This document shows positions 43,216-52,801 of a stretch of DNA of 64,000 nt, piece after piece. The notes under the pieces were generated by a model. The model was given only the letters and a program-made list of their open reading frames with translations, ran no database searches and was not told where the DNA came from. The stretch comes from Lepidurus packardi. Taxonomy: Eukaryota; Arthropoda; Branchiopoda; Notostraca; Triopsidae. The stretch covers positions 62,001 to 126,000 of the forward strand of contig JAKZAN010000062.1 of NCBI GenBank assembly GCA_023053545.1, in the 5' to 3' direction. The position numbers were made by a program, and so were the translations under genes. Each line of letters begins with the position of its first letter. Position 1 is the first letter of the stretch.

Positions 43216-43878
43216 TTATTTATAATGGTTTATACATTGGATAATCACGTTTTCAACTGAAGGTTTATTCGCGACTACTATTTTTTCTGTTTTATTGGCC
43301 AACGCCTTTGCTGTCGTGGAACCGATGCAAAAGCAAGTTGACTCTGAAACTTCATTGTGTTCTAGAAAACTAGCGACAGCTGACGGACTGAAAAATAAAA
43401 TTCCGTCGAATTCGCCGTTTATTTTCTGAGGTTGAAGTGTCGTTTCATATACTTTCACTTCATTAAATTTCACTTCTGATTGTTTTAAAATCGTCGGTAA
43501 GGTTTCCATTCTCAAATTTCCGCTGAAGAACGTAAAATGCAGTGATTTATAATTTGCTGCAATTAAATCACCTAGCTCTTGCGCGTTTTCGGCGTAATCT
43601 GAAACAAGCGCCCCGCAACTTTCCAGCAACTTCTTGGTTTCGCTTCCAACACAAAAGCAGACTTTATTATTGAAATCGAATGTTTCATTTTGCAAGACAC
43701 TTTTCACTGCATTTGCGCTTGTAAATATCAAATTTTCGGCTGGTTCATTGATGCTAAAATCAATTGATTTTGTGCCTATAAAATCCGCCTCGATTACTGA
43801 AAAACCAGCATTCAAAAGAAATTGCTTGTGGTTAACAGCAAGTTTTTTAGTGGATAATATGCGAACTGATTCTATCAA
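43216..43878 (-). CDS. hemD: Uroporphyrinogen-III synthase
   Basis: The protein (220 residues) closes and inverts the D ring of hydroxymethylbilane. The family is poorly conserved; visible markers are [72 protein letters not shown] and [21 protein letters not shown]. The start codon overlaps the stop of the TrkA-like gene by 4 bp (ATGA), so translation of this haem gene is coupled to the potassium transporter subunit. Confidence 0.93.
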   Translation of the reverse strand: MIESVRILSTKKLAVNHKQFLLNAGFSVIEADFIGTKSIDFSINEPAENLIFTSANAVKSVLQNETFDFNNKVCFCVGSETKKLLESCGALVSDYAENAQELGDLIAANYKSLHFTFFSGNLRMETLPTILKQSEVKFNEVKVYETTLQPQKINGEFDGILFFSPSAVASFLEHNEVSESTCFCIGSTTAKALANKTEKIVVANKPSVENVIIQCINHYK

Positions 43879-44576
43879 TTTTTTGGGACTTTTGTCTCAT
43901 CATAATAATACAAAATGTTTCTGTTTTCGCCAAAAACGACTAAAATATCATCTTGAAAAATCACCGTATCGGCCTGTGGCAAGCCAATTGTTTCTTTTAC
44001 GATCGACTTCTTTCCTAGTAAATTCGTTTTTTCCCGCTTGCGAATAATGGTCACCAATTTCAAATGGTATTTATCTATTGCATCCAATTCAGATAATGTC
44101 TTGCCGTGAAATTCCGGCTTTGCTTCTACTTCTGAAATGGTGTAATTATTATCCAATTGATAATTTTCTAGCGTGGTCTTGAAATTGATTTGCTTTGTAA
44201 GGCGGTCAGCCGAATCTTGTTCTGGATGCACAATACTTTTAATCCCCATTGCATCTAAAACAGTATCGTGAATTGGCGATAAGGCTCGGCTTATAATTTT
44301 TACGTCAGATAACTTCTTGATAATCGCCGTTGTAATAATCGCAGCACCTTCATTTTCGCCAATGGCAACCACAACCTTATCTGCGTCTTTCAACGGAAGC
44401 GCTGCGTATGCCAACTCATTGGTCGAATCCATGCACACAACGTGCGAAATTTTGTCTTTTACGAGGTTTACCTTATTGATTTCCCTGTCAACTCCAATCA
44501 CTTCGTTGCCAGTTTCGGTTAAGCTAACTGCAAGTGACATTCCGAAGTTTCCCAAGCCAAACACAATGATTTTCAT
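43875..44576 (-). CDS. Potassium uptake regulatory subunit (TrkA/KtrA type)
   Basis: The protein (233 residues) has an N-terminal RCK/Rossmann domain (IIVFGLGNFGMSLAVSLTET, then GNEVIGVDREINKVNLVKD) that binds NAD(H) or ATP/ADP on the cytoplasmic side. A C-terminal TrkA-C domain starts at about residue 140 (LSELDAIDKYHLKLVTIIRK). It gates the membrane subunit encoded just upstream (6-bp gap). It overlaps hemD by 4 bp. Confidence 0.92.
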   Translation of the reverse strand: MKIIVFGLGNFGMSLAVSLTETGNEVIGVDREINKVNLVKDKISHVVCMDSTNELAYAALPLKDADKVVVAIGENEGAAIITTAIIKKLSDVKIISRALSPIHDTVLDAMGIKSIVHPEQDSADRLTKQINFKTTLENYQLDNNYTISEVEAKPEFHGKTLSELDAIDKYHLKLVTIIRKREKTNLLGKKSIVKETIGLPQADTVIFQDDILVVFGENRNILYYYDETKVPKN

Positions 44577-44582
44577 AAGCTT

Positions 44583-46325
44583 CTAATTGATTAAAATATT
44601 TTCCTTTGGATATTCATAGAATTGGTGGTTGATTTGTCGCAACATACCAATCATCAAATTGAGCATTCCAATTCTGCCCACAAACATGACTAGAATTATT
44701 ACATATTTACTTGGTTCTGTCATTGTTGGCGTAAAATTTAATGTTAAACCTACGGTGCTGTAAGCTGAAAAACATTCGAATGTTACGGCCAGCAAGTCTG
44801 TTCCCTTTGGTTCAAAAATAAGCAGCGCAAGAATGGCCACGCCGATCACAATTAATGATATACACAAAATTGCGAATGCGCGTGAAGTCGACTCGCTCGA
44901 TATTCTGCGACCCAACAACTGAATTCTGTTTCTGCCACGTGCTACTGCTAAAATGTTTAGCGTAGCCAAGGCAAACGTACTGGTTTTAATTCCGCCGCCT
45001 GTCGAGGCTGGAGAAGCGCCCACCCACATTAAGAAAATTACAACTAAAATAGTTGGCAAGGTCATTTCTGAATAATCGATCGTATTGAAACCAGCCGTTC
45101 TGGGTGTTACTGCATGGAACGCAGCGTGCGTGAATTTGCCAAACGTGGTGTGGTGTTCTAATAATGAACCGCTTTGTTCCGAAACGTAGAAAAACATTGT
45201 TCCAGCTACCAATAAGATTGCTGTTGTATACAAAACAATTCGAGCGTTTAGTGTCAAAATCCGTACTTTTTTATGTACGAATTTGGCTTGCGAAAACTCT
45301 TTAAAATAAGCTTTTATATATTGGTAGAAATTGAAAACGATGTTGTATCCCAAGCCACCAAAAATAATTAAGATCATTGCAATCCACTGAAAATAATAAT
45401 CAAACCGCAAATACGTTTCATTGAATCCAGACGATAATGTCGAGAAGCCAGCATTACAAAATGCAGAAATTGAATGAAAAATCGAGAAGAAAAATTTATC
45501 TGCAATTTCCGGCTTATCTGCGATTGCAGTGTATATAAAAGCGGCGCCAATAATTTCCAGAGAAAAAGTGAACGCTACGATATTCAAAGCAACTTTAAGA
45601 ACATCTTTTAAGTTTTCTTGAGATGTAAAATCGCGCACATTTAAACCTTCTCTGAATGACGAACTACCGCGAAAAAAATAGGAAAAAAAAGAGGTAAATG
45701 TTAGGATTCCCAGACCGCCAATTTGGATTAAGCCCAAAATTATGGTTTGACCCATCAGTGAAAAATCTTCGGACACGTTCAGAACCGAAAGTCCTGTTAC
45801 GCATACTGCGCTTGTGGCAGTAAAGAGGGCATCAGTAAAGGAAATGCCGTTTGTTGTTGCTGTTGGCATCATTAATAACAACGCGCCAATCAGAATGAGT
45901 GCAAAAAAACTACCTACGAAAACAATGGCTGGATTATAATACACTTCATAAATGTACCGCACCAGAATCATTAATCTAAGTATAAAATAAAAAACCAATC
46001 CCGCTTCAAAAATAGGTCGTGTTTTTTGCAAAATAGCGATCATTGGCAAATTATAATTTGCGCTTGCAACAACTATTGCGATCAACGAAATAATACCTAA
46101 AGCACCAATATTTACTAACGCAACTTTCTTTCGGCCAGCGGTTTTATAGTAATTGTATTTAAAAATATTGAATAGCAGCAGTGCAAGCGTAATTAGAATT
46201 AGCCCGTTTAGCCGTGGCGCACGGTATATGTCATGAACGCTATACCCGAAATCAAAAACAAGAAATAAGAGCACGAACAAATCGAAAAATCGGTAAGTAA
46301 ATTTAAGTACTGAGTCTTTCTGCAC
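44583..46325 (-). CDS. Potassium transporter membrane subunit (TrkH/KtrB type)
   Basis: The protein has 580 residues. The four MPM repeats carry the selectivity-filter glycines: TATSAVCVTGLSVL, AFCNAGFSTLSSG, AVTPRTAGFNTIDY and ECFSAYSTVGLTLNF. An extra N-terminal region of about 150 residues with several helices precedes the first filter, longer than typical KtrB (about 450). The protein imports K+ with the TrkA-like subunit. It follows hemC with a 3-bp gap, placing it squarely inside the haem operon. Confidence 0.94.
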   Translation of the reverse strand: MQKDSVLKFTYRFFDLFVLLFLVFDFGYSVHDIYRAPRLNGLILITLALLLFNIFKYNYYKTAGRKKVALVNIGALGIISLIAIVVASANYNLPMIAILQKTRPIFEAGLVFYFILRLMILVRYIYEVYYNPAIVFVGSFFALILIGALLLMMPTATTNGISFTDALFTATSAVCVTGLSVLNVSEDFSLMGQTIILGLIQIGGLGILTFTSFFSYFFRGSSSFREGLNVRDFTSQENLKDVLKVALNIVAFTFSLEIIGAAFIYTAIADKPEIADKFFFSIFHSISAFCNAGFSTLSSGFNETYLRFDYYFQWIAMILIIFGGLGYNIVFNFYQYIKAYFKEFSQAKFVHKKVRILTLNARIVLYTTAILLVAGTMFFYVSEQSGSLLEHHTTFGKFTHAAFHAVTPRTAGFNTIDYSEMTLPTILVVIFLMWVGASPASTGGGIKTSTFALATLNILAVARGRNRIQLLGRRISSESTSRAFAILCISLIVIGVAILALLIFEPKGTDLLAVTFECFSAYSTVGLTLNFTPTMTEPSKYVIILVMFVGRIGMLNLMIGMLRQINHQFYEYPKENILIN

Positions 46326-46328
46326 GCT

Positions 46329-47246
46329 TTATGATTTTGTAAGATCCGATTTGATTTGCGCCATAATAACGGCGCCTCCATTTTCAAGTACTTCCCGGGC
46401 GCATTGTTCACCTAAGCCATTGTGCGCGCTTATTTCAACCGTCCGTTCAACCTGTATTTTATTCTTGCCATCGAGTGAAAACAATGCGCCTTCAAAACGA
46501 ATTTGGTTGCCTTCAATGGTGGCCAAAGCACCTATAGGGGCGGTGCAACCTCCCTCTAAAGTACGTAAAAATTCGCGTTCAATATGCGTGCAGACTTCTG
46601 CATTCTTATTGTTTAGTTTTCCAACGGCATCCAAACAGTAAGCATCATTTGCCATAGCCACAACCAGCATTGCGCCTTGTGCTGGAGCGGGAATCATCCA
46701 GTCCAACAGCACGTGATTTTCTGGCGTAAGGTTAATTCTGTCCAATCCTGCTTTTGCAAACACGGCACCATGCCACAAATTATCTTTCAGCTTCTGCAAG
46801 CGCGTATTCACATTTCCGCGTAAATCAGTAAGATTATGATGTGGGAATCTGTGAAGCCACTGCGCTTGGCGGCGCAAACTTCCAGTCGCAATTGTAAGTG
46901 CATCCGTATATTGCAAAGCCTCTTTATACACCAAAATATCAAGTGGATTTTCACGCTCCAAAACCGCTGCTTGTACAATTCCGATTGGCAATGCGGTTGG
47001 CACATCTTTCATCGAATGCACTGCGATGTCTATTTGGCCAGAAATCATAGCAACATCAAGCGTTTTGGTAAAAATTCCAGTAATTCCGAATTCGTAAAGT
47101 GGCTTATCTAGAATGACATCACCCGTAGATTTTGTAGCTATTATTTCTGTTTTATAACCCAGTTCATTAAGCTTGCGTTCAACAGTATGGGCCTGCCAAA
47201 GGGCTAATTCGCTGTCTCGAGTTCCGATTCTGATGGTTTTTGACAT
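46329..47246 (-). CDS. hemC: Hydroxymethylbilane synthase (porphobilinogen deaminase)
   Basis: The protein (305 residues from ATG 47246, MSKTIRIGTRDSELALWQA) polymerises four porphobilinogens. The dipyrromethane cofactor cysteine lies in FLRTLEGGCTAPIGALA; other markers are IDIAVHSMKDVPTALP and GSLRRQAQWLHRFP. The longer upstream frame adds ten residues and is not needed. It follows hemA by 42 bp. Confidence 0.96.
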   Translation of the reverse strand: MSKTIRIGTRDSELALWQAHTVERKLNELGYKTEIIATKSTGDVILDKPLYEFGITGIFTKTLDVAMISGQIDIAVHSMKDVPTALPIGIVQAAVLERENPLDILVYKEALQYTDALTIATGSLRRQAQWLHRFPHHNLTDLRGNVNTRLQKLKDNLWHGAVFAKAGLDRINLTPENHVLLDWMIPAPAQGAMLVVAMANDAYCLDAVGKLNNKNAEVCTHIEREFLRTLEGGCTAPIGALATIEGNQIRFEGALFSLDGKNKIQVERTVEISAHNGLGEQCAREVLENGGAVIMAQIKSDLTKS

Positions 47247-47288
47247 AGTGTTTGATTTGAGGATCAACTGTAGCACTAAGCCAGTCGA

Positions 47289-48539
47289 TTAACGGTTTTC
47301 GAGTTGAAATATCTTTTCAATCCACCCGATACTTTCGTCCACCATTGTGTTGTCATCTTTTAAATGATTTGCAAAATGCGTGGTAATTTTATGAATAATT
47401 CTGTTGCTTATAATTTCTGCTTGTGCTTCATCAAAATTTGCGATTTTTTTTCGTTGAAAGTTCAACTCAGAAGTTTTGATGGTGTTTAGTTTTTCTTTCA
47501 AAGCATGAATAGTTGGGGCAAATTTTCTCGCATTCATCCAAACTTTAAACTCTTCTTTTATTTCGTCGATAATTGCTTCGGCTGCAGGAATATGCCCTTT
47601 GCGTTTTTCCAGCGTTTCATCTGTCATTTGCGAAAGTGCATCTAAATGTACTAAAGTTACGCCGGGCAAAGTAGCCACATTTTCATGTACGTTTTTTGGG
47701 ATTGATAAGTCTAAAATTAGCAAAGGTTTTTTTAGATTTAAAATTGCCGCATCAACCGTTGGATTTTGAGCACCAGTTGCCACCACTAATACATCCGATT
47801 TTTGAATTTCCAAGTGCAGTTCCGAGTAATCTTTAACAACCAAATTAAATTTTCCCGCAATTTTTTCGGCTTTATCTTTGGTGCGATTAATCAAAGTGAT
47901 GTGATCGTTCTTAGTATGCTTTACAAGATTCTCGCAAGTATTTCGGCCAATTTTACCTGTGCCAAACAACAGAATATTTTTGTTCTTAAGGTCATCCCCG
48001 TGCTTCATTATATACTGAACAGACGCGAAAGAAACTGATGTTGCGCCAGAGCTAATTCCGGTTTCAGTTTTAATTTTTTTACTGGCTTGAATAACAGAAT
48101 TCACCAACCGTTCCATAAATGCATTTGAAACACCGATGGCTTTTGCTTCTGTGAAACTACTTTTTATTTGGCTAATGATTTCAAAGTCGCCTAAAATCTG
48201 ACTGTCTAATCCCGTCCCCACACGAAACAAATGCGAAATTGCTTCATAGTTTTTATAGACATAAGCCACCCGTTGAAAATCTTCAACCGTGCCACCACTA
48301 TTCTGACAAAGTAATTTGATAAGCTGAAATGGGTGCTCCGCAAAACCGTAAATCTCAGTTCGGTTGCAAGTCGAAGTCACAATCAAACTATCAATACCAG
48401 ACTCTTTAGCTTGCTTTAGCAAACTTGTTTTTGCCTGCGCATCTAAGCTAAACTTCCCGCGTATTTCCGCATCCGCTTTCTTATAACTAAGTCCAATGGC
48501 ATAAAACGTTTGGTGCTTGGACAGGTTGCTATTTTCCAT
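47289..48539 (-). CDS. hemA: Glutamyl-tRNA reductase
   Basis: The protein (416 residues from ATG 48539, MENSNLSKHQTFYAIGLSYK) reduces glutamyl-tRNA to glutamate-1-semialdehyde, the first committed step. The catalytic cysteine is in IVTSTCNRTEIYGF. The NADPH-binding domain has NILLFGTGKIGRNTCENL and VLVVATGAQNP. The C-terminal dimerisation helix region ends IGWIEKIFQLENR. First gene of the minus-strand haem run; the partner enzyme HemL is not in the window. Confidence 0.96.
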   Translation of the reverse strand: MENSNLSKHQTFYAIGLSYKKADAEIRGKFSLDAQAKTSLLKQAKESGIDSLIVTSTCNRTEIYGFAEHPFQLIKLLCQNSGGTVEDFQRVAYVYKNYEAISHLFRVGTGLDSQILGDFEIISQIKSSFTEAKAIGVSNAFMERLVNSVIQASKKIKTETGISSGATSVSFASVQYIMKHGDDLKNKNILLFGTGKIGRNTCENLVKHTKNDHITLINRTKDKAEKIAGKFNLVVKDYSELHLEIQKSDVLVVATGAQNPTVDAAILNLKKPLLILDLSIPKNVHENVATLPGVTLVHLDALSQMTDETLEKRKGHIPAAEAIIDEIKEEFKVWMNARKFAPTIHALKEKLNTIKTSELNFQRKKIANFDEAQAEIISNRIIHKITTHFANHLKDDNTMVDESIGWIEKIFQLENR

Positions 48540-48667
48540 ATTAAACCAACTTCTAAAAGTTGAAGCAAAACTATTACTAAACAATCTACAAAAACAACGC
48601 TCAAAGTACTATTAATAACGCTATACGTTTTTTAAACCTTAAAGCGCTATTTATTTATAAAATACAC

Positions 48668-48675
48668 TACTTTTG
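48668..48675 (+). promoter_or_regulatory. -7 promoter element of the AraC gene
   Basis: TACTTTTG (TAnnTTTG). A long open frame starting at 48673 would begin inside it, so the ATG at 48769 is preferred. Confidence 0.55.
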
Positions 48676-48768
48676 CTATTATATCAGGCGTTTAGGCTTG
48701 TATTATTTAGAGTTATTCTAAATAAGATATTTGTGACGAAGTTCATTTTTGATCAAAAAAACATCGCT

Positions 48769-49641
48769 ATGGGTTCACGAGAAATTATTAAAGTTGAAGA
48801 AGATTTTATTCTAATTCGGTTTCAAAATGATTCCGACGAAGTATATCAATCAGCACACGAAGTCAAGAGCGGTCTGATTCAGTTTCATTTTGGATTGAAA
48901 GGAAAAGGGAAATTTATTTTCAATCAAGGCAACTATGCCTTAGAGATCAAAGAAGAGAAATCCCTACTCTTATACAATCCGCAAAAAGAATTGCCTCTGC
49001 ATTTGGAACTTGGTCCACATTCGTGGGTGATTTCTGTTATTGTGTCAATTAAAAGATTTCACGCGCTATTTTCATCCGAAGCGGATTATATTACGTTCTT
49101 AAGCGACGAAAACAAGGATAAAAAATATTATAATGAAGGAAACATTAGCCCGTCGATGGCCATTGTCTTGAGTCAGTTGTTTCATTATAGTTTACATCCT
49201 TCCATAAAAAATCTCTATTATAAAGGCAAAGGCTATGAGCTATTAAGTTTGTACTTTAACCGCTCAGAAGATACTAATGCGGAGCAATGCCCTTTCTTGA
49301 CTGATGAAGATAATGTTTTAAAGATTAGGAAAGCAAAAGAAATTATTATTGCAAATATGGCTGAACCGCCAGGGCTTCAGGAATTGGCTGACACAGTTGG
49401 CCTGACACTTAAGAAACTGAAAATGGGATTCAAGCAGATTTATGGCGATACTGTTTATGGCTTTTTATTCGATTATAAAATGGATTATGCGCGAAAATTA
49501 TTGGATAGCGGTTCCTATAATGTTAATGAAGTTGGATTAAAGATTGGTTATTCAACCGGAAGTCATTTTATAGCTGCTTTCAAAAAGAAATTTGCAACAA
49601 CACCAAAAAAATATTTAATGTCGGTTTCGACCAACACCTAA
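48769..49641 (+). CDS. AraC-family transcriptional regulator
   Basis: The protein has 290 residues from ATG 48769. The N-terminal half is a cupin-like ligand domain (GLIQFHFGLKGKGKFIFN, ALEIKEEKSLLLYNPQKELP). The C-terminal double helix-turn-helix has LQELADTVGLTLKKLKMGFK and VNEVGLKIGYSTGSHFIAAFKKKF..TPKKYL. This pattern recalls PchR-type regulators of iron/siderophore genes. It sits between the divergent hemA run and hemH (20 bp upstream of hemH), so control of haem genes is a reasonable inference, not shown. Confidence 0.88.
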   Translation: MGSREIIKVEEDFILIRFQNDSDEVYQSAHEVKSGLIQFHFGLKGKGKFIFNQGNYALEIKEEKSLLLYNPQKELPLHLELGPHSWVISVIVSIKRFHALFSSEADYITFLSDENKDKKYYNEGNISPSMAIVLSQLFHYSLHPSIKNLYYKGKGYELLSLYFNRSEDTNAEQCPFLTDEDNVLKIRKAKEIIIANMAEPPGLQELADTVGLTLKKLKMGFKQIYGDTVYGFLFDYKMDYARKLLDSGSYNVNEVGLKIGYSTGSHFIAAFKKKFATTPKKYLMSVSTNT

Positions 49642-49661
49642 CATAAATCCCACAATAAAAA

Positions 49662-50693
49662 ATGAAAGGAGTTTTACTAGTAAATTTAGGAAGTCCAGAA
49701 AGTCCAAATGCCAAAGATGTGAAACCATACTTGGATGAATTTTTAATGGATAAATACGTTATTGATGTGCCGTTTTTATTGCGCGCATTGCTTGTTCGTG
49801 GAATCATTTTGCAAACAAGGCCAAAGAAATCCGCCGAAGCCTATAAAAAAATCTGGTGGGATGAAGGGTCGCCGCTAATTGTGCTTTCAAAAAGAATGCA
49901 TAAAAAAGTACAAGAAAAAAGTGATATTCCAGTCGCTTTGGCCATGCGCTACGGAAAGCCGTCAATCCAAATGGGACTTCAAGAGCTTGCAGACAAAGGC
50001 GTGACAGAAGTGATGCTTTTTCCGCTATATCCGCAGCACGCGATGGCATCAACTGTTACGATCTTGGTCTTAGCAGAAGAATTGCGTCAAAAGCATTTTC
50101 CGCAAATGAAATTTACCGAAGTGCCTGCTTTCTACAACAAACCAGATTATATCAAAAACCTGGCAGATTCGATTAAGCGTCACTTGGCAGATTTTCCATA
50201 CGATCATTTGCTATTCTCCTATCATGGGATTCCTGAGCGCCATATTCGCAAAACCGACATCACAAAATCGCACTGCAAAATCGACAAATCATGTTGCAAC
50301 ACGCCGTCGCCAGCACATGAGTTTTGCTACAGACACCAGTGTTATGAAACAACACGTCAGGTAGCCGAACTACTCCAGTTGCCAGAAGACAAATACAGCC
50401 AGACTTTTCAATCGCGTTTGGCAGGCGACAAATGGCTAACGCCCTACACGGATGTGGAGGTTAACAAAATGCCAGCCAAAGGGATAAAGAATCTCGCAGT
50501 TGTGACACCTGCCTTCGTGTCTGATTGCTTGGAAACATTGGAAGAAATTGCGATGGAAGCCAATCATGAATTTAAAGAAAACGGCGGCGAAAACTTCATA
50601 GCAATTCCTTGCCTGAACGACGATGAAGACTGGACAACAACGGTTGCCAACTGGATTAAAGAATGGGCACATTCAAAATCTGTAGCAGTCTAA
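49662..50693 (+). CDS. hemH: Ferrochelatase
   Basis: The protein (343 residues) inserts Fe2+ into protoporphyrin IX. Signatures are GVLLVNLGSPESP (N-term), MRYGKPSIQMGLQEL, LFPLYPQHAMAST, the active-site His in LLFSYHGIPERHIRKTD, FQSRLAGDKWLTPYTD and VVTPAFVSDCLETLEEI (with the second His replaced by the usual Glu pair). A Cys-rich segment (CKIDKSCCNTPSPAHEFC) could hold a 2Fe-2S cluster, as in some bacterial ferrochelatases. Confidence 0.96.
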   Translation: MKGVLLVNLGSPESPNAKDVKPYLDEFLMDKYVIDVPFLLRALLVRGIILQTRPKKSAEAYKKIWWDEGSPLIVLSKRMHKKVQEKSDIPVALAMRYGKPSIQMGLQELADKGVTEVMLFPLYPQHAMASTVTILVLAEELRQKHFPQMKFTEVPAFYNKPDYIKNLADSIKRHLADFPYDHLLFSYHGIPERHIRKTDITKSHCKIDKSCCNTPSPAHEFCYRHQCYETTRQVAELLQLPEDKYSQTFQSRLAGDKWLTPYTDVEVNKMPAKGIKNLAVVTPAFVSDCLETLEEIAMEANHEFKENGGENFIAIPCLNDDEDWTTTVANWIKEWAHSKSVAV

Positions 50694-50713
50694 TTTGTAA
50701 CCAACTATAAATG

Positions 50714-50751
50714 CCCGTTTACAAAATATTTAGGTATTTTTGGTAAACGGG
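50714..50751 (+). promoter_or_regulatory. Inverted repeat enclosing the hemJ promoter
   Basis: CCCGTTTAC (50714-50722) and GTAAACGGG (50743-50751) are perfect 9-bp inverted arms. Between them lies the -7 element TATTTTTG (50735-50742), 28 bp before the hemJ ATG. It could be an operator or a terminator hairpin of hemH; the lack of a T run favours regulation. Confidence 0.5.
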
Positions 50752-50770
50752 TGTTTAATTTTAAACCTAT

Positions 50771-51322
50771 ATGGAATATTACAATTATCTAAAATCGCTT
50801 CACCTCATCTTCGTAGTCACGTGGTTTGCAGGACTGTTCTATATTGTTCGTTTGTTTGTATACCAAATTGAAGCGGCAGATAAACCATCCCCTGAAAAAG
50901 AAATTTTACAAAAGCAGTACAAAATAATGACCTATAGGCTTTGGTATATTATCACGTGGCCATCCGCAATTTTAGCGAGCTTGTTTGCGTTTTGGATGCT
51001 GTTTTTCACGGATCTTGGGCAGGCGTGGCTCAAAATGCCTTGGATGCACGTCAAATTAGCTTTCGTGTTTTTGCTGTATGCATACCACATCAAATGCCAT
51101 TATATCTATAAAGATTTGCAAAACGACCGGGTTAAATACAGTTCAAATTTCATGCGAATTTGGAACGAAGGCGCCACAATTATTCTTTTTGCCGTTGTGT
51201 TTTTAGTGGTACTCAAAAATGCAGTGAATTGGATCTTTGGCGTTGTGGGGATTTTTCTTTTTTCCATCCTAATTATGCTTGGATTTAAAATGTATAAAAG
51301 AATTCGAGAACGCAATACCTAA
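50771..51322 (+). CDS. hemJ: Protoporphyrinogen IX oxidase, HemJ type
   Basis: The protein (183 residues) has four or five membrane helices. The start MEYYNYLKSLHLIFVVTWFAGLFYIVRLFVY matches HemJ (His in the first helix, WFAGLFYxxRLFVY), and the MPWMHVKLAFVFLLYAYHIKCH segment carries further conserved His/Lys. HemJ oxidises protoporphyrinogen IX in the inner membrane and completes the pathway to HemH. General annotation often calls such proteins CopD-like. It lies 3 bp upstream of a histidine kinase gene. Confidence 0.9.
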   Translation: MEYYNYLKSLHLIFVVTWFAGLFYIVRLFVYQIEAADKPSPEKEILQKQYKIMTYRLWYIITWPSAILASLFAFWMLFFTDLGQAWLKMPWMHVKLAFVFLLYAYHIKCHYIYKDLQNDRVKYSSNFMRIWNEGATIILFAVVFLVVLKNAVNWIFGVVGIFLFSILIMLGFKMYKRIRERNT

Positions 51323-51325
51323 ACC

Positions 51326-52792
51326 ATGAAGTTCAAAATATCAACGCTATCGCTGCGCATTCGGATTTTCTTCTCGATGATCGTGCTCATTTTAGTAGCG
51401 TCTATATTGTTGGCTTCCATTTCCATCATTCAATTCAAAGCAGAAGCACGAGAATACCACCAAGAACGGTTGGAAAACAAAGAAAATGCTATTAAGGAGC
51501 ACATCAATTACATTCTGTCGACAACCACTTACCCACTAACGACTGAAAATTTACCGATGATTTTTAAGGATCGGATCTACGAGCTGGCAGATATTCATAA
51601 CTTCGAAATTAATATTTATAGCCTCGACGGACACCTTCTAAAATCTTCAAAAGCCACGTTTTCAATAGATAGCATCTCACCTCCAGTCGCAAATTATATC
51701 CTAAAATTAGTGCAATCTTCTATTGAAAAAAGATACGTCGACATTAAAAATATCAACGGCAAAAAGAATCGTTCCTCATATAGCCAAATCAAAGACAATA
51801 AATTTAAACCGCTTGGAATACTAAATCTTCCGTATGTGGAAGATGATGGCTTTTATGAACACGAACTGGAAAACTTCTTACTCAGGTTGAGCCAGGTTTA
51901 TGGTTTCATGTTAATCATCGCCTTCGGATTGGCTTATTTTCTTTCGAGCTACATTACGCAATCGTTAAAGACAATTTCCGACAAAATAGACCAAACCAGA
52001 CTAAACCAGAAAAACGAAAAAATTGTACTGAAAGCCAACAGCAAAGAAATCAACTCGCTAATCAAGGCCTACAATCAAATGGTCGATAAGCTCGAAGAAA
52101 GCGCCATTAAATTAGCACAAAGCGAACGGGAAGAAGCATGGCGAGAAATGGCAAAACAAGTCGCCCACGAAATAAAAAATCCGCTAACGCCAATGCGCCT
52201 GACGGTTCAAAGTTTCCAACGAAAGTTTGACGCAAACGATCCTGAACTCAAACAAAAACTTCAAGACTATACGGCCACACTAATCCAGCAAATCGACACC
52301 ATGACCGCTGTTGCATCCGCGTTTTCGAATTTTGCATCAATGCCTGCACAACAAAATGAAAACCTGAATGTGGTGAATGTTGTCGACTTAGCATTGGATA
52401 TATTTAATGAAGATTACATCAATTTCAGCAGCACCGAACCAGAAATTATTTCAAAAATGGACCGGACACAACTAATCCGCGTCATTACAAACTTGGTCAA
52501 AAATGCTATTCAGGCAATCCCCGAAAATCAAGAACACAAACAGATTGATGTGACCATCAAAAAATCAAACAACAGCGTATACATCAGCGTCCAAGATAAC
52601 GGAACAGGAATTGACCGTAAAGATTTTATCCATATTTTCGAACCTAAATTCACCACAAAAAGCAGCGGCATGGGATTGGGATTGGGAATTATTAAAAACA
52701 TTATCGAAAATTATAAAGGAACCATTACTTTTGATACAAAGCTCGGGAAAGGCACAACTTTCACGGTTTGCTTGCCAATTATAAACACCTAA
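51326..52792 (+). CDS. Sensor histidine kinase (NtrY-like)
   Basis: The protein has 488 residues. Membrane helix 1 (about 12-35), an extracytoplasmic sensor region (to about 190), helix 2 (about 195-215), then a HAMP-like linker. The phospho-acceptor His lies in AKQVAHEIKNPLTPMRL (near residue 281). The ATP-binding domain has NLVKNAIQAIP (N box), VQDNGTGIDRKD (G1) and GMGLGLGIIKNIIENYKGTI (G2). This NPLTP H-box type is found in NtrY kinases. No response regulator is adjacent. It sits between hemJ and a crotonase with gaps of 3 and 9 bp. Confidence 0.92.
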   Translation: MKFKISTLSLRIRIFFSMIVLILVASILLASISIIQFKAEAREYHQERLENKENAIKEHINYILSTTTYPLTTENLPMIFKDRIYELADIHNFEINIYSLDGHLLKSSKATFSIDSISPPVANYILKLVQSSIEKRYVDIKNINGKKNRSSYSQIKDNKFKPLGILNLPYVEDDGFYEHELENFLLRLSQVYGFMLIIAFGLAYFLSSYITQSLKTISDKIDQTRLNQKNEKIVLKANSKEINSLIKAYNQMVDKLEESAIKLAQSEREEAWREMAKQVAHEIKNPLTPMRLTVQSFQRKFDANDPELKQKLQDYTATLIQQIDTMTAVASAFSNFASMPAQQNENLNVVNVVDLALDIFNEDYINFSSTEPEIISKMDRTQLIRVITNLVKNAIQAIPENQEHKQIDVTIKKSNNSVYISVQDNGTGIDRKDFIHIFEPKFTTKSSGMGLGLGIIKNIIENYKGTITFDTKLGKGTTFTVCLPIINT

Positions 52793-52801
52793 ATCAACAA
52801 T

